Shown: one piece after another, positions 12,181 to 21,145 of the stretch
Layout: every line of letters starts with the position of its first letter
How positions within the stretch are numbered: position 1 is the first letter of the stretch
From: Acidobacteria bacterium 13_1_40CM_65_14
Lineage (GTDB): Bacteria; Acidobacteriota; Vicinamibacteria; Vicinamibacterales; CAVVIG01
Length of the DNA stretch: 40,322 nt
Assembly: GCA_001917905.1 (NCBI GenBank)
Contig: MNEX01000133.1
Span: 1 to 40,322, forward strand
Direction: 5' to 3'
Notes under the pieces: generated by a model
Told to the model about the DNA's origin: nothing
Databases searched by the model: none
What the model saw: the letters and a program-made list of their open reading frames with translations, nothing else
Position numbers and translations under genes: made by a program

Positions 12181-13083
12181 ATGGCAGCCACAGTCAATGT
12201 CAACGGACGCACGTCCGATCAAGAGCACGCGGTCATTTCCGTTTTCGATCACGGCTTTCTCTACGGAGAAGGTGTCTACGAGACGCTGCGCACCTACAAC
12301 GGCCAGCCGTTTCTGTTCGAGCGTCACATGCAGCGGTTGAGGAGGTCGGCCGGCATGCTGGCGCTGTCGGTGCCGCTCGACGACGCCGCGATCGATGCTC
12401 GATTCCGCGAGACGATGCGCGCCGCCAAGCTCGGCGACGCGCCGGATCGCGAGGCGTACATCCGCATCCTCGTCACGCGCGGCATCGGCGAGCTCACCTA
12501 CGATCCGGCCGCGACCCCGGACCCATCCATCGTCGTCATCGTCAAGCCGCATGTCGCACCGTCGCGCGAGGCATTCGAGCGCGGCGTCACGGTGGCGCTC
12601 GTGCCGATCGTGCGCAATCACCCGGGATCGGTGAATCCGCTCATCAAGTCCAACAACCTGCTGAACAACGCGCTCGCCATGCAGGAAGCGTTTCGCCGCG
12701 GCGGGTTCGAGGGCGTGATGCGGAATTACCGCGGGGAGCTCGCCGAGTGCACGCAGTCGAATCTGTTCATCGTCAAGAACGGCGCGGCGCTCACGCCGCC
12801 CGTCGACGCGGGCCTGCTGCCGGGCATCACGCGCGCGTTCTTGTTCGAGGTCGGCGACGAGCGCGGCATCCCGGTCCGCGAGGCGGTCCTGCGCGACGAG
12901 GATCTCTTCGGCGCCGACGAGGCGTTTCTCACCAGCACGACACGCGAGGTCGTTCCGATCGTGAAGGTCGACGATCGGACCATCGGCGCCGGTACGCCCG
13001 GCCCGATCACACGCGCGCTGCTGGACGGCTTCCGCAAGAAGGCGCAGGAACTGACGCGCACGGTCGCGAGCCCGGCTCGCTGA
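12181..13083 (+). CDS. Class IV aminotransferase (branched-chain aminotransferase / aminodeoxychorismate lyase type)
   Basis: 300 residues. This is a PLP fold type IV enzyme. The N-terminal SVFDHGFLYGEGVYETLR is the family hallmark. The PLP lysine is Lys156 in LIKSNNLLNNALA, and ECTQSNLFIV and the TSTTREVVPI block near the C-terminus are conserved. The sequence alone does not separate IlvE (branched-chain amino acids), D-amino acid aminotransferase and PabC (4-aminobenzoate). No ribosome site is obvious in front of the ATG. It stands alone, divergent from nnr and convergent with the maleylacetate reductase gene. The 63-bp gap to that gene shows only a T-run (13112-13117) that could help termination. 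Confidence 0.9.
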   Translation: MAATVNVNGRTSDQEHAVISVFDHGFLYGEGVYETLRTYNGQPFLFERHMQRLRRSAGMLALSVPLDDAAIDARFRETMRAAKLGDAPDREAYIRILVTRGIGELTYDPAATPDPSIVVIVKPHVAPSREAFERGVTVALVPIVRNHPGSVNPLIKSNNLLNNALAMQEAFRRGGFEGVMRNYRGELAECTQSNLFIVKNGAALTPPVDAGLLPGITRAFLFEVGDERGIPVREAVLRDEDLFGADEAFLTSTTREVVPIVKVDDRTIGAGTPGPITRALLDGFRKKAQELTRTVASPAR

Positions 13084-13146
13084 ACACCCGCTCGGCTGAA
13101 ATCAGGACTTACCGTTTTTTCATGTCGTTCCGTTGATTGGATGACG

Positions 13147-14235
13147 TCACGACACGGGACGCGTCCCGCGGTAGGCGTCGTCGAGCAACTGCCGAACGCC
13201 GGCGTAGTCGATCGGCCGCGGGTTGTCGTACGGATTATCAGTCGCGAGCCGCGCCGCTCGATCGAGACCGTCGGCCGGCATGCCGATCGCCTTCAACGCG
13301 ACCGGCGCGCCGATGCGGACCGCGAGGTCGTAGAGGCCCTGCGCCGCCTCGTCTGCGCCCAGCGCGCCGGCCACGACACGCATCGCGTCGGGAGCCGCGG
13401 CTCGATTGAACGCGGTCGCGTGCGGCAGGACGGACGTGTGGACGTCGGCGTGCGGCAGGTTGAACGATCCCCCGAGCGTGTGACACAGCTTGTGATGGAG
13501 GCCCATGCTCGTCGCCCCGAGCGCCGCTCCCGAGAGCCATGCGCCGTACAGCGCGTCCGCGCGGGCCTCGAGGTTCGCGGGTTCCTCGACGACCACCGGG
13601 AGCGATCGCGCGAGCGCACGGATGCCTTCAGCGGCGAAGAGCGAAATGATCGGATTCGCGTCGGGCGCGTACAGCGCCTCCACGCAGTGGGCGATCGCAT
13701 TCATCCCGGACGGTCCGGAAATGTGGCGCGGCAGGCTGACCGTCAGCGCCGGGTCGTACAAGACCGCTTTCGGCAGCACCTTTCGATCGCGCCCGGTTCT
13801 CTTGACGCCGCCTTCCGTCACGCCATGAATCGGCGTCATCTCTGAACCGGAGTACGTCGTCGGCACGGCGACGATCGGCAGCGCGCTGGCTCCGTTGGCT
13901 CCGCTGGCTTTGTTCTCTAGGGCAATCGCTTTGCCGAGACCGATCGTCGAGCCGCCGCCGATGGTCACGCAACAGTCGGCCTCGAGGCGTTTGGCTGTCT
14001 CGCACACCGCGCGCGCCACGTCGATTGGCACATGCATGGCCGCTTCGGCGTAGACGCCGGCGGCCGCGGTGCCGAGACGTCGCGCCGCCTCCTCGGCAAT
14101 CGGGCGCCGCCCTGGCGACGCGAGCACGAGCGCGCGCCGCGCGCCGAGACGCTGCACCTCCTCGGGGAGCTGATCGATCACGCCGATGCCGAAGATCACG
14201 CGAATCGCTGGCTGGTCGTACACGAAACTGCGCAT
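13147..14235 (-). CDS. Maleylacetate reductase-type iron-containing alcohol dehydrogenase
   Basis: 362 residues. Maleylacetate reductases reduce maleylacetate to 3-oxoadipate with NAD(P)H, the step after ring cleavage of hydroxyquinols and hydroquinones. The nucleotide-binding GGGSTIGLGKAIAL, then VPTTYSGSEMTPIHG, and the metal/active-site region LHHKLCHTLGG (His247, His248, His252) fit this subfamily well. Residues 108-118, rich in Ala, Ser, Gly and Asn, lie where relatives run straight from AIAL to PIVAVPTTY. They are encoded by 9-bp repeats at 13883-13909. The gene is divergent from the operon at 14342, which contains a ring-cleaving dioxygenase, so a shared pathway is plausible. Confidence 0.88.
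   Translation of the reverse strand: MRSFVYDQPAIRVIFGIGVIDQLPEEVQRLGARRALVLASPGRRPIAEEAARRLGTAAAGVYAEAAMHVPIDVARAVCETAKRLEADCCVTIGGGSTIGLGKAIALENKASGANGASALPIVAVPTTYSGSEMTPIHGVTEGGVKRTGRDRKVLPKAVLYDPALTVSLPRHISGPSGMNAIAHCVEALYAPDANPIISLFAAEGIRALARSLPVVVEEPANLEARADALYGAWLSGAALGATSMGLHHKLCHTLGGSFNLPHADVHTSVLPHATAFNRAAAPDAMRVVAGALGADEAAQGLYDLAVRIGAPVALKAIGMPADGLDRAARLATDNPYDNPRPIDYAGVRQLLDDAYRGTRPVS
13883..13909 (-). repeat. Three tandem 9-bp units in frame within the maleylacetate reductase gene
   Basis: On the minus strand three consecutive units follow AGCCAGCGG with one or two changes each. They encode Ala-Ser-Gly / Ala-Asn-Gly type tripeptides at a point where the family has no such residues. 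Unit length and periodicity match those of the intergenic elements. Confidence 0.7.
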
Positions 14236-14290
14236 GAGGCCGAACCGTACTCAGCGGCCAGCGCGGGTGTCAAGGCGAAGCGGCCCGCGA

Positions 14291-14330
14291 TGATATATCA
14301 GGTTGATAACGACGGATGAAACGGTATAGG
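14291..14330 (+). promoter_or_regulatory. Promoter of the 14342-20749 operon, with palindromic operator candidate
   Basis: TTGATA (14303-14308) and TATAGG (14325-14330) are spaced by 16 bp. The predicted transcription start near 14337 is only about 5 nt before the ATG at 14342, and no ribosome site is present, so the transcript may be leaderless. The perfect palindrome TGATATATCA (14291-14300) lies just upstream, in the region shared with the divergent reductase gene, and could be an operator. Confidence 0.5.
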
Positions 14331-14341
14331 CTCGCCCCGCG

Positions 14342-15229
14342 ATGCGTCGACTTCACGTCGCGTCGATCGTCCTCATCGTGATCGGGCTCGCGCCGTCGGA
14401 CGCGCGCGCGCAGGCCGATCTGACCGGAAGCTGGGGCCCGCGCTATCACGAGGATTTTCCCGAGCGCATCCCAGGTCCCGAACTGGTCAACTACCTCGGG
14501 CTCCCCATCAACGAGTCGGCCCGCCAGTGGGCCCTCAGCTGGGATCCTTCTCGTTTGACGCTCGAAGAGCATCAGTGTCAGGTGCACGTGTCGCCGTACA
14601 TTTACCGCGGCCCGCTGCTGCTGCGCATCTGGGAAGAGCGGGACCCGAAGACCCAGACGCTCATCGCGATCAAGAACTACATCAGCACGTACGAACAAAC
14701 ACGAACGATCTGGATGGACGGCCGTCCGCATCCTCCCGAGTACGCGGCCCACACGTGGCAAGGCTTTTCCACCGGGAAATGGGAAGGCGACATGCTGACC
14801 GTCACGACCACCCACATCAAGCAAGGGTGGATTCGCCGCAACGGGCTGCCGGAAAGCGACCGCGCCACGCTCACCGAGCACTTCATCCGTCATGGCGACT
14901 ACTTGACCCACATCAGCGTGGTCACCGACCCGGTCTATCTGACCGAGCCGCTGGTCAAGAGCCAGAACTTCGTGATCAACACACGCGTGTTGCCGCCGCA
15001 GGCCTGGCTGTGGCCGTGCGAGGCGGTCGTCGAGGTGGCGAATCGGCCGCTCGGCGAGCTGCAGGTGGAAGTCCCGCATTACCTGCCCGGCAAGAATCCA
15101 TTCATCAACGAATTTGCCACTCAATCCGGGATCCCGCTCGAGGCGGCGCTCGGCGGCGCGGAAACGATGTACCCCGAGTACATGATGAAGCTCCGACAGC
15201 TGTCACGGCCGAAGAGCGCACCCAAGTAG
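14342..15229 (+). CDS. Secreted protein of unknown function, IWMDGRPHPPE family
   Basis: 295 residues. An N-terminal signal peptide (about 1-23, ending DARAQA) precedes a mature chain with the conserved blocks IWMDGRPHPPE, GFSTGKWEGD and TTTHIKQGWIRRNGLP. This family is frequent in Acidobacteriota and some Proteobacteria but has no established function that I know of. The C-terminal half is homologous to the protein at 22514-23425 (shared WQG, TTH, RxNG and EDP/TDP blocks). It starts a probable operon with the TonB receptor (about 50 nt downstream), the VOC dioxygenase and the MetE-like enzyme, so a periplasmic accessory role in uptake or processing of the same compound is possible. Confidence 0.75.
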   Translation: MRRLHVASIVLIVIGLAPSDARAQADLTGSWGPRYHEDFPERIPGPELVNYLGLPINESARQWALSWDPSRLTLEEHQCQVHVSPYIYRGPLLLRIWEERDPKTQTLIAIKNYISTYEQTRTIWMDGRPHPPEYAAHTWQGFSTGKWEGDMLTVTTTHIKQGWIRRNGLPESDRATLTEHFIRHGDYLTHISVVTDPVYLTEPLVKSQNFVINTRVLPPQAWLWPCEAVVEVANRPLGELQVEVPHYLPGKNPFINEFATQSGIPLEAALGGAETMYPEYMMKLRQLSRPKSAPK

Positions 15230-15285
15230 CTTCTTCTCCGTAACTTTTCCGCAGCTCGCGGTCAGCAGAAAGGGAGATGCGTCGA

Positions 15286-18200
15286 ATGCGCGAGACCTTG
15301 ACGATGCACGCGACGGCCGCCATTTGGGCCCTCAGCGCGTCCCTCGTCCTCACCGGCATGGGCGCGACGCGCGCAGAAGCGCAAGCCGTGAGGGCCACCA
15401 TTCTCGGAACCGTCAAAGACAGCACCGGCGCCACGCTGCCCGGTGTGACCGTCGAAGCGAAGAATGTGGGGACCGGTGTTGCGCAGTCGGCCGTCACCAA
15501 CGGGCAAGGGCGCTTCAACCTGCCCGATCTGCCGCTCGGTGCGTACGAAGTTCAAGCCTCGATTGCTGGTTTTCAGACCGTGGTCCACAAAGGCTTGACG
15601 CTCACCGTCGGCAGCCAGAACGTCGTCGATTTCACGCTTCCGCTCGGAACTGTCTCAGAGACCATCACTGTGACGGGCGAAAGCCCCATGGTGGACACGA
15701 CGTCGGCGGCATTCGCGACGACGATTTCTCAGAAACAGATCGCCGACCTGCCGCTGAACGGCAGGAATTACGCGCAGCTGATCACGCTGTCGCCTGGTGT
15801 CACCACGGTGCAGTTCCAGGGTTCGTTGTTCGGCCGGCAGCAGGTCTACTCGGTGGCCGGAGGGCGACCCGAAGGTCAGGCGTTCCTGCTCGACAACACG
15901 AACGTGGCGAATTTCTGGAACCGTGCCGCCGGATCGGGCGTGCTCGGCACCACGCTCGGCGTGGAGGCGATTGCCGAGTTCCAGACGCTGACCAACACCT
16001 ACAGCGCGCAGTTCGGCGGCGGGGGCGGCGCGATCAACGCCATCACGCGATCGGGCGCGAACGCCCTCCACGGGTCGGCGTTCGAATTCGTGCGCAACAG
16101 CAGGTTCGACGCACGTCAATTCTTCGACGACCCGACCCGGCCCAAGCCGCCATTCAGCCGGAACCAGTACGGCGGGAGTCTCGGCGGCCCGGTCAAGAGA
16201 GACCGGGCATTCTTTTTCTTCAACTACGAAGGCATCAAGCAGAATCTCGGCGAGACGAGAATCGCGACCGTGCCCGACGCCAACGCGCGCAACGGGTTGA
16301 TTCCGATCGGCGGCGCTCTCACCAACGTCGGCGTCGCAGCCGCCGTCAAACCGGTGCTGGATCTCTACCCCTTGCCGACCACTCCGTTGAGCGGCGGCGT
16401 CGGACAAGTCAATCAGGTCGACACCACACGAGGGTACGAGAATTACTTCCTCGGACGTTTCGATTACACGTGGTCGCCGAAGAACTCGCTCTTTGCCCGA
16501 TTTGTGTCCGACACCGCGGATCTCTTCGAGCCGTTCAGCGGATCGAGCATTCCGCTGTGGTCCGCGACGAACAAGACGAACAACCAGATCCTCACGACCG
16601 AACACCGGCGGCTCGTGTCGTCCAACGTGATCAACCAGTTGCGGTTCGGCCTCGTGCGGACGCGGGAACTGGCGGACAACACCGGTGAGGTCCCGGTGCT
16701 CACCTTCTTTCCGGGCCGGATGAATGGCACGGTGAACGCGGGCAGCGGCATCAGCGTCATCGGCGCGAACCAGTTGAACCCCTTCGACATTCTCCAGCGC
16801 AAGTACTCGGTGGCCGACGACGTGTATTGGCATCGCGGATCGCACGCGATCAAATTCGGCGGCGCGCTCGAGCGGCAGGAAACCGACATCAACGCGCCCT
16901 TCCAGTGGGGCGGCGTGTGGACGTTCACGAGCCTCCAGACGTTCCTGCTCAACCAGCCCGCGTCCATCGTCGGCGCGCTGCCGGGACAGGACAACGCGTA
17001 CCGGGAGTTCCGCGAGAACGACTTCACCGCGTACATTCAGGACGACTGGAAAGCGGCGCAGAGGCTCACGTTGAATCTCGGCGTGCGGTACGCGCCGACC
17101 ACCAACGCGACCGTGACTCCGGGCATTACGCTCGTGAATCCGCCGCAGTCGCCGGCGTTCACGCCGGTCGAGACGGTGTTCGCCAAGAATGCATCCCTCA
17201 AGAACTTCGACCCCAGACTTGGCGTCGTCTACGATCCGTTCGACGATCACAAGACGTCGATTCGCGCAGGCTTCGGCATTTTCCACAATGTGGTCGCCCC
17301 GCGCGTGTACGCGTCGGCGTACTATCTCAATCCCCCCTTCACGATCGGCCGGCAGGATTTGACCGTGGTGCCGCCGACATTCCCAACGCCGTTCACGTCG
17401 GTAGCGGCCGCGCTCCCGACAATAAGCCAGGGGATCGATTATCAAACGACGAACACACCGTATCAGGAGCAGTGGAACGTCAACGTCCAGCGCGAAATCT
17501 TTGACGAGACCCTCGTCACGGCCGGATACATCGGATCCCACAGCAACAACCTCTTCAAGCAGCGCGACGTCAATCCGGTCACGCCGAGAACGCTGGCGGA
17601 TGGGACCGTCGTGTACGGCGTGCCGCGCGGCGCGATCGCCGGCATCACGCCGAATGCGCGCGTCAATCCGACCTTCTCCGTGCTCAATACCGGGACGTCC
17701 TTCGCGACGTCGGACTACCATTCCCTGCAACTGAGTCTCAATCGCCGGTTTTACCGCAACGTGCAGGCGCAGGTGTCGTACGCGCTGGCGAAGTGCCGTG
17801 ACCTGAGCTCGGGGAACTTCGGCGGCGAAGGCGGGACCGCGTCAACCAACCCGTACGATCCTCAGTACGATGAAGGGCCGTGCGGATTCAGCAGAAAGCA
17901 TACGTTCAGAGCCAGCGGCGTCGTCGCGCTGCCGTTCCACGGCAATCAATTGGTCGAGGGCTGGCAGGTCAGCGGGATCCTGAGCCGCACCAGCGGCTCG
18001 CCGTTCACGCCGGCGATAGGCTTCGACCAGTCAGGCCTCGGAACCGGTGGTCAACGGCCGAACCTCGCGCCCGGACGTGACCTCGAGAGCGCCGTCACGC
18101 ACAACATCAATCAGTGGTTCGACCCGACGGCGTTTACGATGGCGGCGCCCGGAATGCTCGGCAACGTCGGCAGGAACAGCCTGATCGGCCCCGATTTCAT

Positions 18201-18432
18201 GACCCTGGACGTGGCGGTCCTGAAGAACGTGAAGCTTCAGGGCTCGTCTTCCGTTCAGTTGCGCGCAGAGGTGTTCAACCTCACGAACCGTCCGAACTTC
18301 GGGCAGCCAAGCGCGAACGTCTTCAGTCAGACACCAAATGGCGGAGGCACAGTCAACCCGACGGCCGGAAGGATTACGACGCTCGCGGGCACGGCGCGTC
18401 AGATCCAATTTGCCGCGAAACTGATTTTCTGA
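15286..18432 (+). CDS. TonB-dependent receptor with N-terminal carboxypeptidase-regulatory-like domain (Oar-like)
   Basis: 1048 residues from the ATG at 15286, which has AGGGAG 9 nt upstream; an ATG at 15277 directly abuts that site and is less likely. A signal peptide (about 1-30) is followed by a beta-sandwich carboxypeptidase-regulatory-like domain (about 32-115, GTVKDSTGATLPGVTV). A plug domain follows (IADLPLNGRNYAQLITLSPGV onwards), then a long outer-membrane barrel ending in phenylalanine, as usual for BAM-inserted barrels. Such receptors are abundant in Acidobacteriota; the substrate cannot be read from the sequence. The next gene lies 15 nt downstream, implying a common transcript with the ring-cleaving dioxygenase. 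Confidence 0.93.
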   Translation: MRETLTMHATAAIWALSASLVLTGMGATRAEAQAVRATILGTVKDSTGATLPGVTVEAKNVGTGVAQSAVTNGQGRFNLPDLPLGAYEVQASIAGFQTVVHKGLTLTVGSQNVVDFTLPLGTVSETITVTGESPMVDTTSAAFATTISQKQIADLPLNGRNYAQLITLSPGVTTVQFQGSLFGRQQVYSVAGGRPEGQAFLLDNTNVANFWNRAAGSGVLGTTLGVEAIAEFQTLTNTYSAQFGGGGGAINAITRSGANALHGSAFEFVRNSRFDARQFFDDPTRPKPPFSRNQYGGSLGGPVKRDRAFFFFNYEGIKQNLGETRIATVPDANARNGLIPIGGALTNVGVAAAVKPVLDLYPLPTTPLSGGVGQVNQVDTTRGYENYFLGRFDYTWSPKNSLFARFVSDTADLFEPFSGSSIPLWSATNKTNNQILTTEHRRLVSSNVINQLRFGLVRTRELADNTGEVPVLTFFPGRMNGTVNAGSGISVIGANQLNPFDILQRKYSVADDVYWHRGSHAIKFGGALERQETDINAPFQWGGVWTFTSLQTFLLNQPASIVGALPGQDNAYREFRENDFTAYIQDDWKAAQRLTLNLGVRYAPTTNATVTPGITLVNPPQSPAFTPVETVFAKNASLKNFDPRLGVVYDPFDDHKTSIRAGFGIFHNVVAPRVYASAYYLNPPFTIGRQDLTVVPPTFPTPFTSVAAALPTISQGIDYQTTNTPYQEQWNVNVQREIFDETLVTAGYIGSHSNNLFKQRDVNPVTPRTLADGTVVYGVPRGAIAGITPNARVNPTFSVLNTGTSFATSDYHSLQLSLNRRFYRNVQAQVSYALAKCRDLSSGNFGGEGGTASTNPYDPQYDEGPCGFSRKHTFRASGVVALPFHGNQLVEGWQVSGILSRTSGSPFTPAIGFDQSGLGTGGQRPNLAPGRDLESAVTHNINQWFDPTAFTMAAPGMLGNVGRNSLIGPDFMTLDVAVLKNVKLQGSSSVQLRAEVFNLTNRPNFGQPSANVFSQTPNGGGTVNPTAGRITTLAGTARQIQFAAKLIF

Positions 18433-18447
18433 TTCCGGAGGAACCCT

Positions 18448-19539
18448 ATGCCGATCACAGGTATTCATCACATCACGCTGTGTGCCAGTGGCGCGCAGGA
18501 AGACGTCGACTTCATTACGAAGGTGCTGGGCCAGCGGCTGATCAAACAGACCGTCCTGTTCGACGGCCGGTACGCCCATTACCATCTCTACTACGCCAAC
18601 GCGAATGCCGAGATCGGCTCGGTGCTGACCACGTTCCCCTACCGGCGCGTTCCCGGCCGCGTCGGGTCAGGACAGATCGCCGCCACGACGTTTTCGGCGC
18701 CGAAGGGCTCGCCGTCGTTCTGGGTGGACCACCTGAATCGTCACCACGTCGAACACGGTGGGATTCAGGAGCGGTTCGGACAGAAGTACATCCGCTTCCG
18801 GCACCCTTCCGGTCTGCTCTTCGAGATCATCGAAGACGCGAACGACACGCGGACGGGCTGGACGACCGACGAAATCAGCTCGGACGTCGCGCTGCGCGGA
18901 TTCCACGGACCCGTGCTGTCGGTCCAGCACACAACCGAGCAGGAACGGTTCTTCGTCGACGCGCTGGGATTCCGCAAGACGGGCACTGACGGCCCGTATC
19001 ATCGATTCGAAGTGCATACCGGCGGCGCGGCGAAAACGCTGGTGCTCCACCACGAGCCTGACCGCGCGCCGGGCGGCTGGGGCTTCGGCGCCGGCACGGC
19101 ACATCACCTCGCGCTCGACATCGGCACCGACGAGAGGCTCGCCGAGCAGAAGAACCTGTACGAAGAGCTCGGCTACACCGACTGCTCTGAGATCAAGGAC
19201 CGGAATTACTTCCATTCGATTTACGTGCGATCACCAGGCGGCATCCTGACCGAGTGCGCCGCGTCGGTCCCCGAGGGATTTGCCAAGGATGAACCGATCG
19301 ACCAGCTCGGTATGGAGCTGCTGTTGCCGCCGTGGTTCGAAGAGCGGCGTGCGGAGATCGTGGCGATGCTCGAACCGATCACCGTGCCCGAAGCGAACCG
19401 ACCCGCCGGCGCGTCGGCGGTCCGAAGCGCGCAGCCTGCGTCCAAGGTTGGTGAAGCCGCGATCGTCGGTCCCGGCGGCGTCACCGCCTCGAGACGCACG
19501 AGCGCGGAATTCATCGGCGGCGACGTTCCGACGAAATAA
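18448..19539 (+). CDS. VOC-fold ring-cleaving dioxygenase (PcpA/MhqO-like)
   Basis: 363 residues, with GGAGG 6 nt before the ATG. There are two vicinal-oxygen-chelate modules (about 1-150 and 155-310). Probable Fe(II) ligands are His8 (GIHHITL), His219 or His220 (GTAHHLALD) and Glu269 (GGILTECA), in the same order and nearly the same spacing as in the hydroquinone dioxygenase PcpA. PcpA-type enzymes open (chloro)hydroquinones to (chloro)maleylacetate or semialdehydes, which would feed the reductase at 13147. The last 45 residues are a polar, low-complexity extension not needed by the family. MhqO-like quinone detoxification is an alternative role. Confidence 0.87.
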   Translation: MPITGIHHITLCASGAQEDVDFITKVLGQRLIKQTVLFDGRYAHYHLYYANANAEIGSVLTTFPYRRVPGRVGSGQIAATTFSAPKGSPSFWVDHLNRHHVEHGGIQERFGQKYIRFRHPSGLLFEIIEDANDTRTGWTTDEISSDVALRGFHGPVLSVQHTTEQERFFVDALGFRKTGTDGPYHRFEVHTGGAAKTLVLHHEPDRAPGGWGFGAGTAHHLALDIGTDERLAEQKNLYEELGYTDCSEIKDRNYFHSIYVRSPGGILTECAASVPEGFAKDEPIDQLGMELLLPPWFEERRAEIVAMLEPITVPEANRPAGASAVRSAQPASKVGEAAIVGPGGVTASRRTSAEFIGGDVPTK

Positions 19540-19567
19540 CTGTTCTTCACGAGCCCGAGAGGAACCG

Positions 19568-20749
19568 ATGCAACGGAGTACCGATCGCATGCTCACGACG
19601 CACGTCGGCAGCCTGCCGCGTCCGCAGGAGGTGGTCGATTTCCTCTTCGCACAGGATCGCGGCGATTCGTACGACGCGACGGCGTTCGAGGAGGCGCTGC
19701 GGCGTGCCGTGGCCGACATGGTGAGCCGGCAATGTGAAGCCGGGATCGACATCGTCAGCGATGGCGAAATGAGCAAGATCAGCTACGCGACGTACATCCG
19801 GCACCGGCTCACCGGATTCGAACCGGGCAACGTGCCACGCGCGACGCCGGCGGATCTCGACGATTTTCCCGAGTACCGCGACCGACTCGCCGCGATGGGC
19901 GCGACGCCCAAATATGTGCGGCCGATCTGCAAAGGGCCGATTGCGGTGAAGGATGCCGAGCCGTTGCGCCGGGACATCGCCCGGTTCAAGCAGGCCCTGT
20001 CCCTGTCGACGCTCTCGGGTACGAACCGCGTCGAGGCGTTCATGACCGCCGTGTCGCCCGGAACGATCGCGTTGTTCCAGCCCAACGAATACTATCCCTC
20101 TCGCGAAACGTATCTCGAGGCGCTCGCCGACGCGATGCGCGCGGAATACGAAACGATCGTCGAATCGGGACTGCTTCTGCAGGTCGATTGTCCCGACCTC
20201 GGGATGGGACGCCATATCACCTTCCGCGACGCAGACGAAGCCGAGTTCCTGCGCAACGCGGCGATGCAGGTGGACGCGCTCAATCACGCGCTGGCGAGAG
20301 TGCCTGCCGATCGTGTCCGTCTGCATGTCTGCTGGGGCAACTACGAGGGACCGCATCATCGCGATATCCCGCTGGCCAAGGTGCTCCCCGTGCTCCTCAG
20401 GGTGAAACCGATGGCGCTGCTCATCGAAGGCGCAAACCCGCGTCATGAGCACGAATGGGAGATCTGGAAGAGTCACCCGCTGCCGGCGGACAAGATCCTG
20501 GTCCCCGGCGTGCTCGATTCGAGCTGTAACTTCGTCGAGCATCCCGAGCTCGTCGCGCAGCGGATCGTGCGCTACGCCGATCTCGTTGGGCGCGATCGGG
20601 TGATTGCGGGCACCGACTGCGGGTTCGGCACATTCGCCGGCTTTGGCGCGGTGCATCCCGCGATCTGCTGGGCAAAGATGCGATCGCTTGCCGAAGGCGC
20701 GAGGCTCGCCACCGCGAAGCTGTGGGGAGCGGCGGCGGTCGCGGTTTGA
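19568..20749 (+). CDS. MetE C-terminal-like zinc methyltransferase (cobalamin-independent methionine synthase II family)
   Basis: 393 residues. The start at 19568 has GAGAGG 6 nt upstream; an in-frame extension back to 19280 lies inside the dioxygenase gene. The N-terminal TTHVGSLPRP and the zinc ligands His253 and Cys255 (HVCWGN) and Cys351 (TDCGFG) place it in the single-domain MetE-like group. That group includes archaeal MetE, epoxyalkane:coenzyme M transferases and many uncharacterised enzymes that activate a thiol on zinc. It lacks the N-terminal MetE domain. It is the last gene of the operon, 28 nt after the dioxygenase. Methyl or alkyl transfer linked to aromatic catabolism is an inference; the methyl donor and acceptor are unknown. 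Confidence 0.85.
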   Translation: MQRSTDRMLTTHVGSLPRPQEVVDFLFAQDRGDSYDATAFEEALRRAVADMVSRQCEAGIDIVSDGEMSKISYATYIRHRLTGFEPGNVPRATPADLDDFPEYRDRLAAMGATPKYVRPICKGPIAVKDAEPLRRDIARFKQALSLSTLSGTNRVEAFMTAVSPGTIALFQPNEYYPSRETYLEALADAMRAEYETIVESGLLLQVDCPDLGMGRHITFRDADEAEFLRNAAMQVDALNHALARVPADRVRLHVCWGNYEGPHHRDIPLAKVLPVLLRVKPMALLIEGANPRHEHEWEIWKSHPLPADKILVPGVLDSSCNFVEHPELVAQRIVRYADLVGRDRVIAGTDCGFGTFAGFGAVHPAICWAKMRSLAEGARLATAKLWGAAAVAV

Positions 20750-20784
20750 TCGCAGGCGCTACGCGCCACGCTTTACAATGGTCG

Positions 20785-20945
20785 CTCGTAGGGCGGGCCT
20801 TTAGAGCGGATTGCAGAATTAAGCTCTCCACCACGGAGGGCACGGGGGACGCGGAGGAAAAATCGTGTTTTGGACAGGTTTGAACCTCCTGTCCTCCGTG
20901 TCCCCTGTGGTGGCGAGGTAATTTTGCAACGTTCTCTTTAGCGTC
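20785..20945. repeat. Composite element: GTAG half-site plus palindromic nonamer element (copy 3)
   Basis: It begins with GTAGGGCGGGCCTTTAGAG (20788-20806), a REP-like 5' half without its 3' arm. Arms of 9-bp CACGGAGGA-type units follow. Outside the units the ends also mirror each other: TTGCAGAATTA and CCACCAC on the left match the reverse complement of the right end. It is about 85 percent identical by eye to the element at 23441-23590. The 200 bases after it up to the next gene hold no coding sequence. Confidence 0.85.
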
Positions 20946-21013
20946 CCACGCGATCGAATCGCGACTCGTCCGAGCAGAAACAGGCCGGAAAACGCGCTGT
21001 TTCTTAGGAGGGC

Positions 21014-21037
21014 TGCAGCCGTTGAAGCCTGCGCTAC
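21014..21037 (-). repeat. Possible degenerate GTAG REP hairpin
   Basis: On the minus strand GTAGCGCAGGCTTC is followed by an imperfect complementary arm. One mismatch in six pairs makes this weak. It lies in the otherwise empty region before the MBL gene. Confidence 0.25.
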
Positions 21038-21145
21038 GTTAGCCTCCGCTCTCGTCGCGAGGCTTGTCAGGAGATTGCCGGTGCACCGGGTCGATCGAGC
21101 CAGAACCGCGGGTTTCGTGCGGCTGCTCACCAAAGGAGCGGCAAC

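Noticed and set aside
12015-12212. Small frames with repeated GHKG or SFV residues
   Set aside because: Produced by the 9-bp repeat read as codons, not by a gene.
15655-17730. 691-codon antisense frame opposite the TonB receptor
   Set aside because: Arg/Val-rich shadow of a real gene with no recognisable motif.
18448-19567. Longer MetE-like start at 19280
   Set aside because: The extension overlaps the dioxygenase gene; a proper ribosome site precedes 19568.
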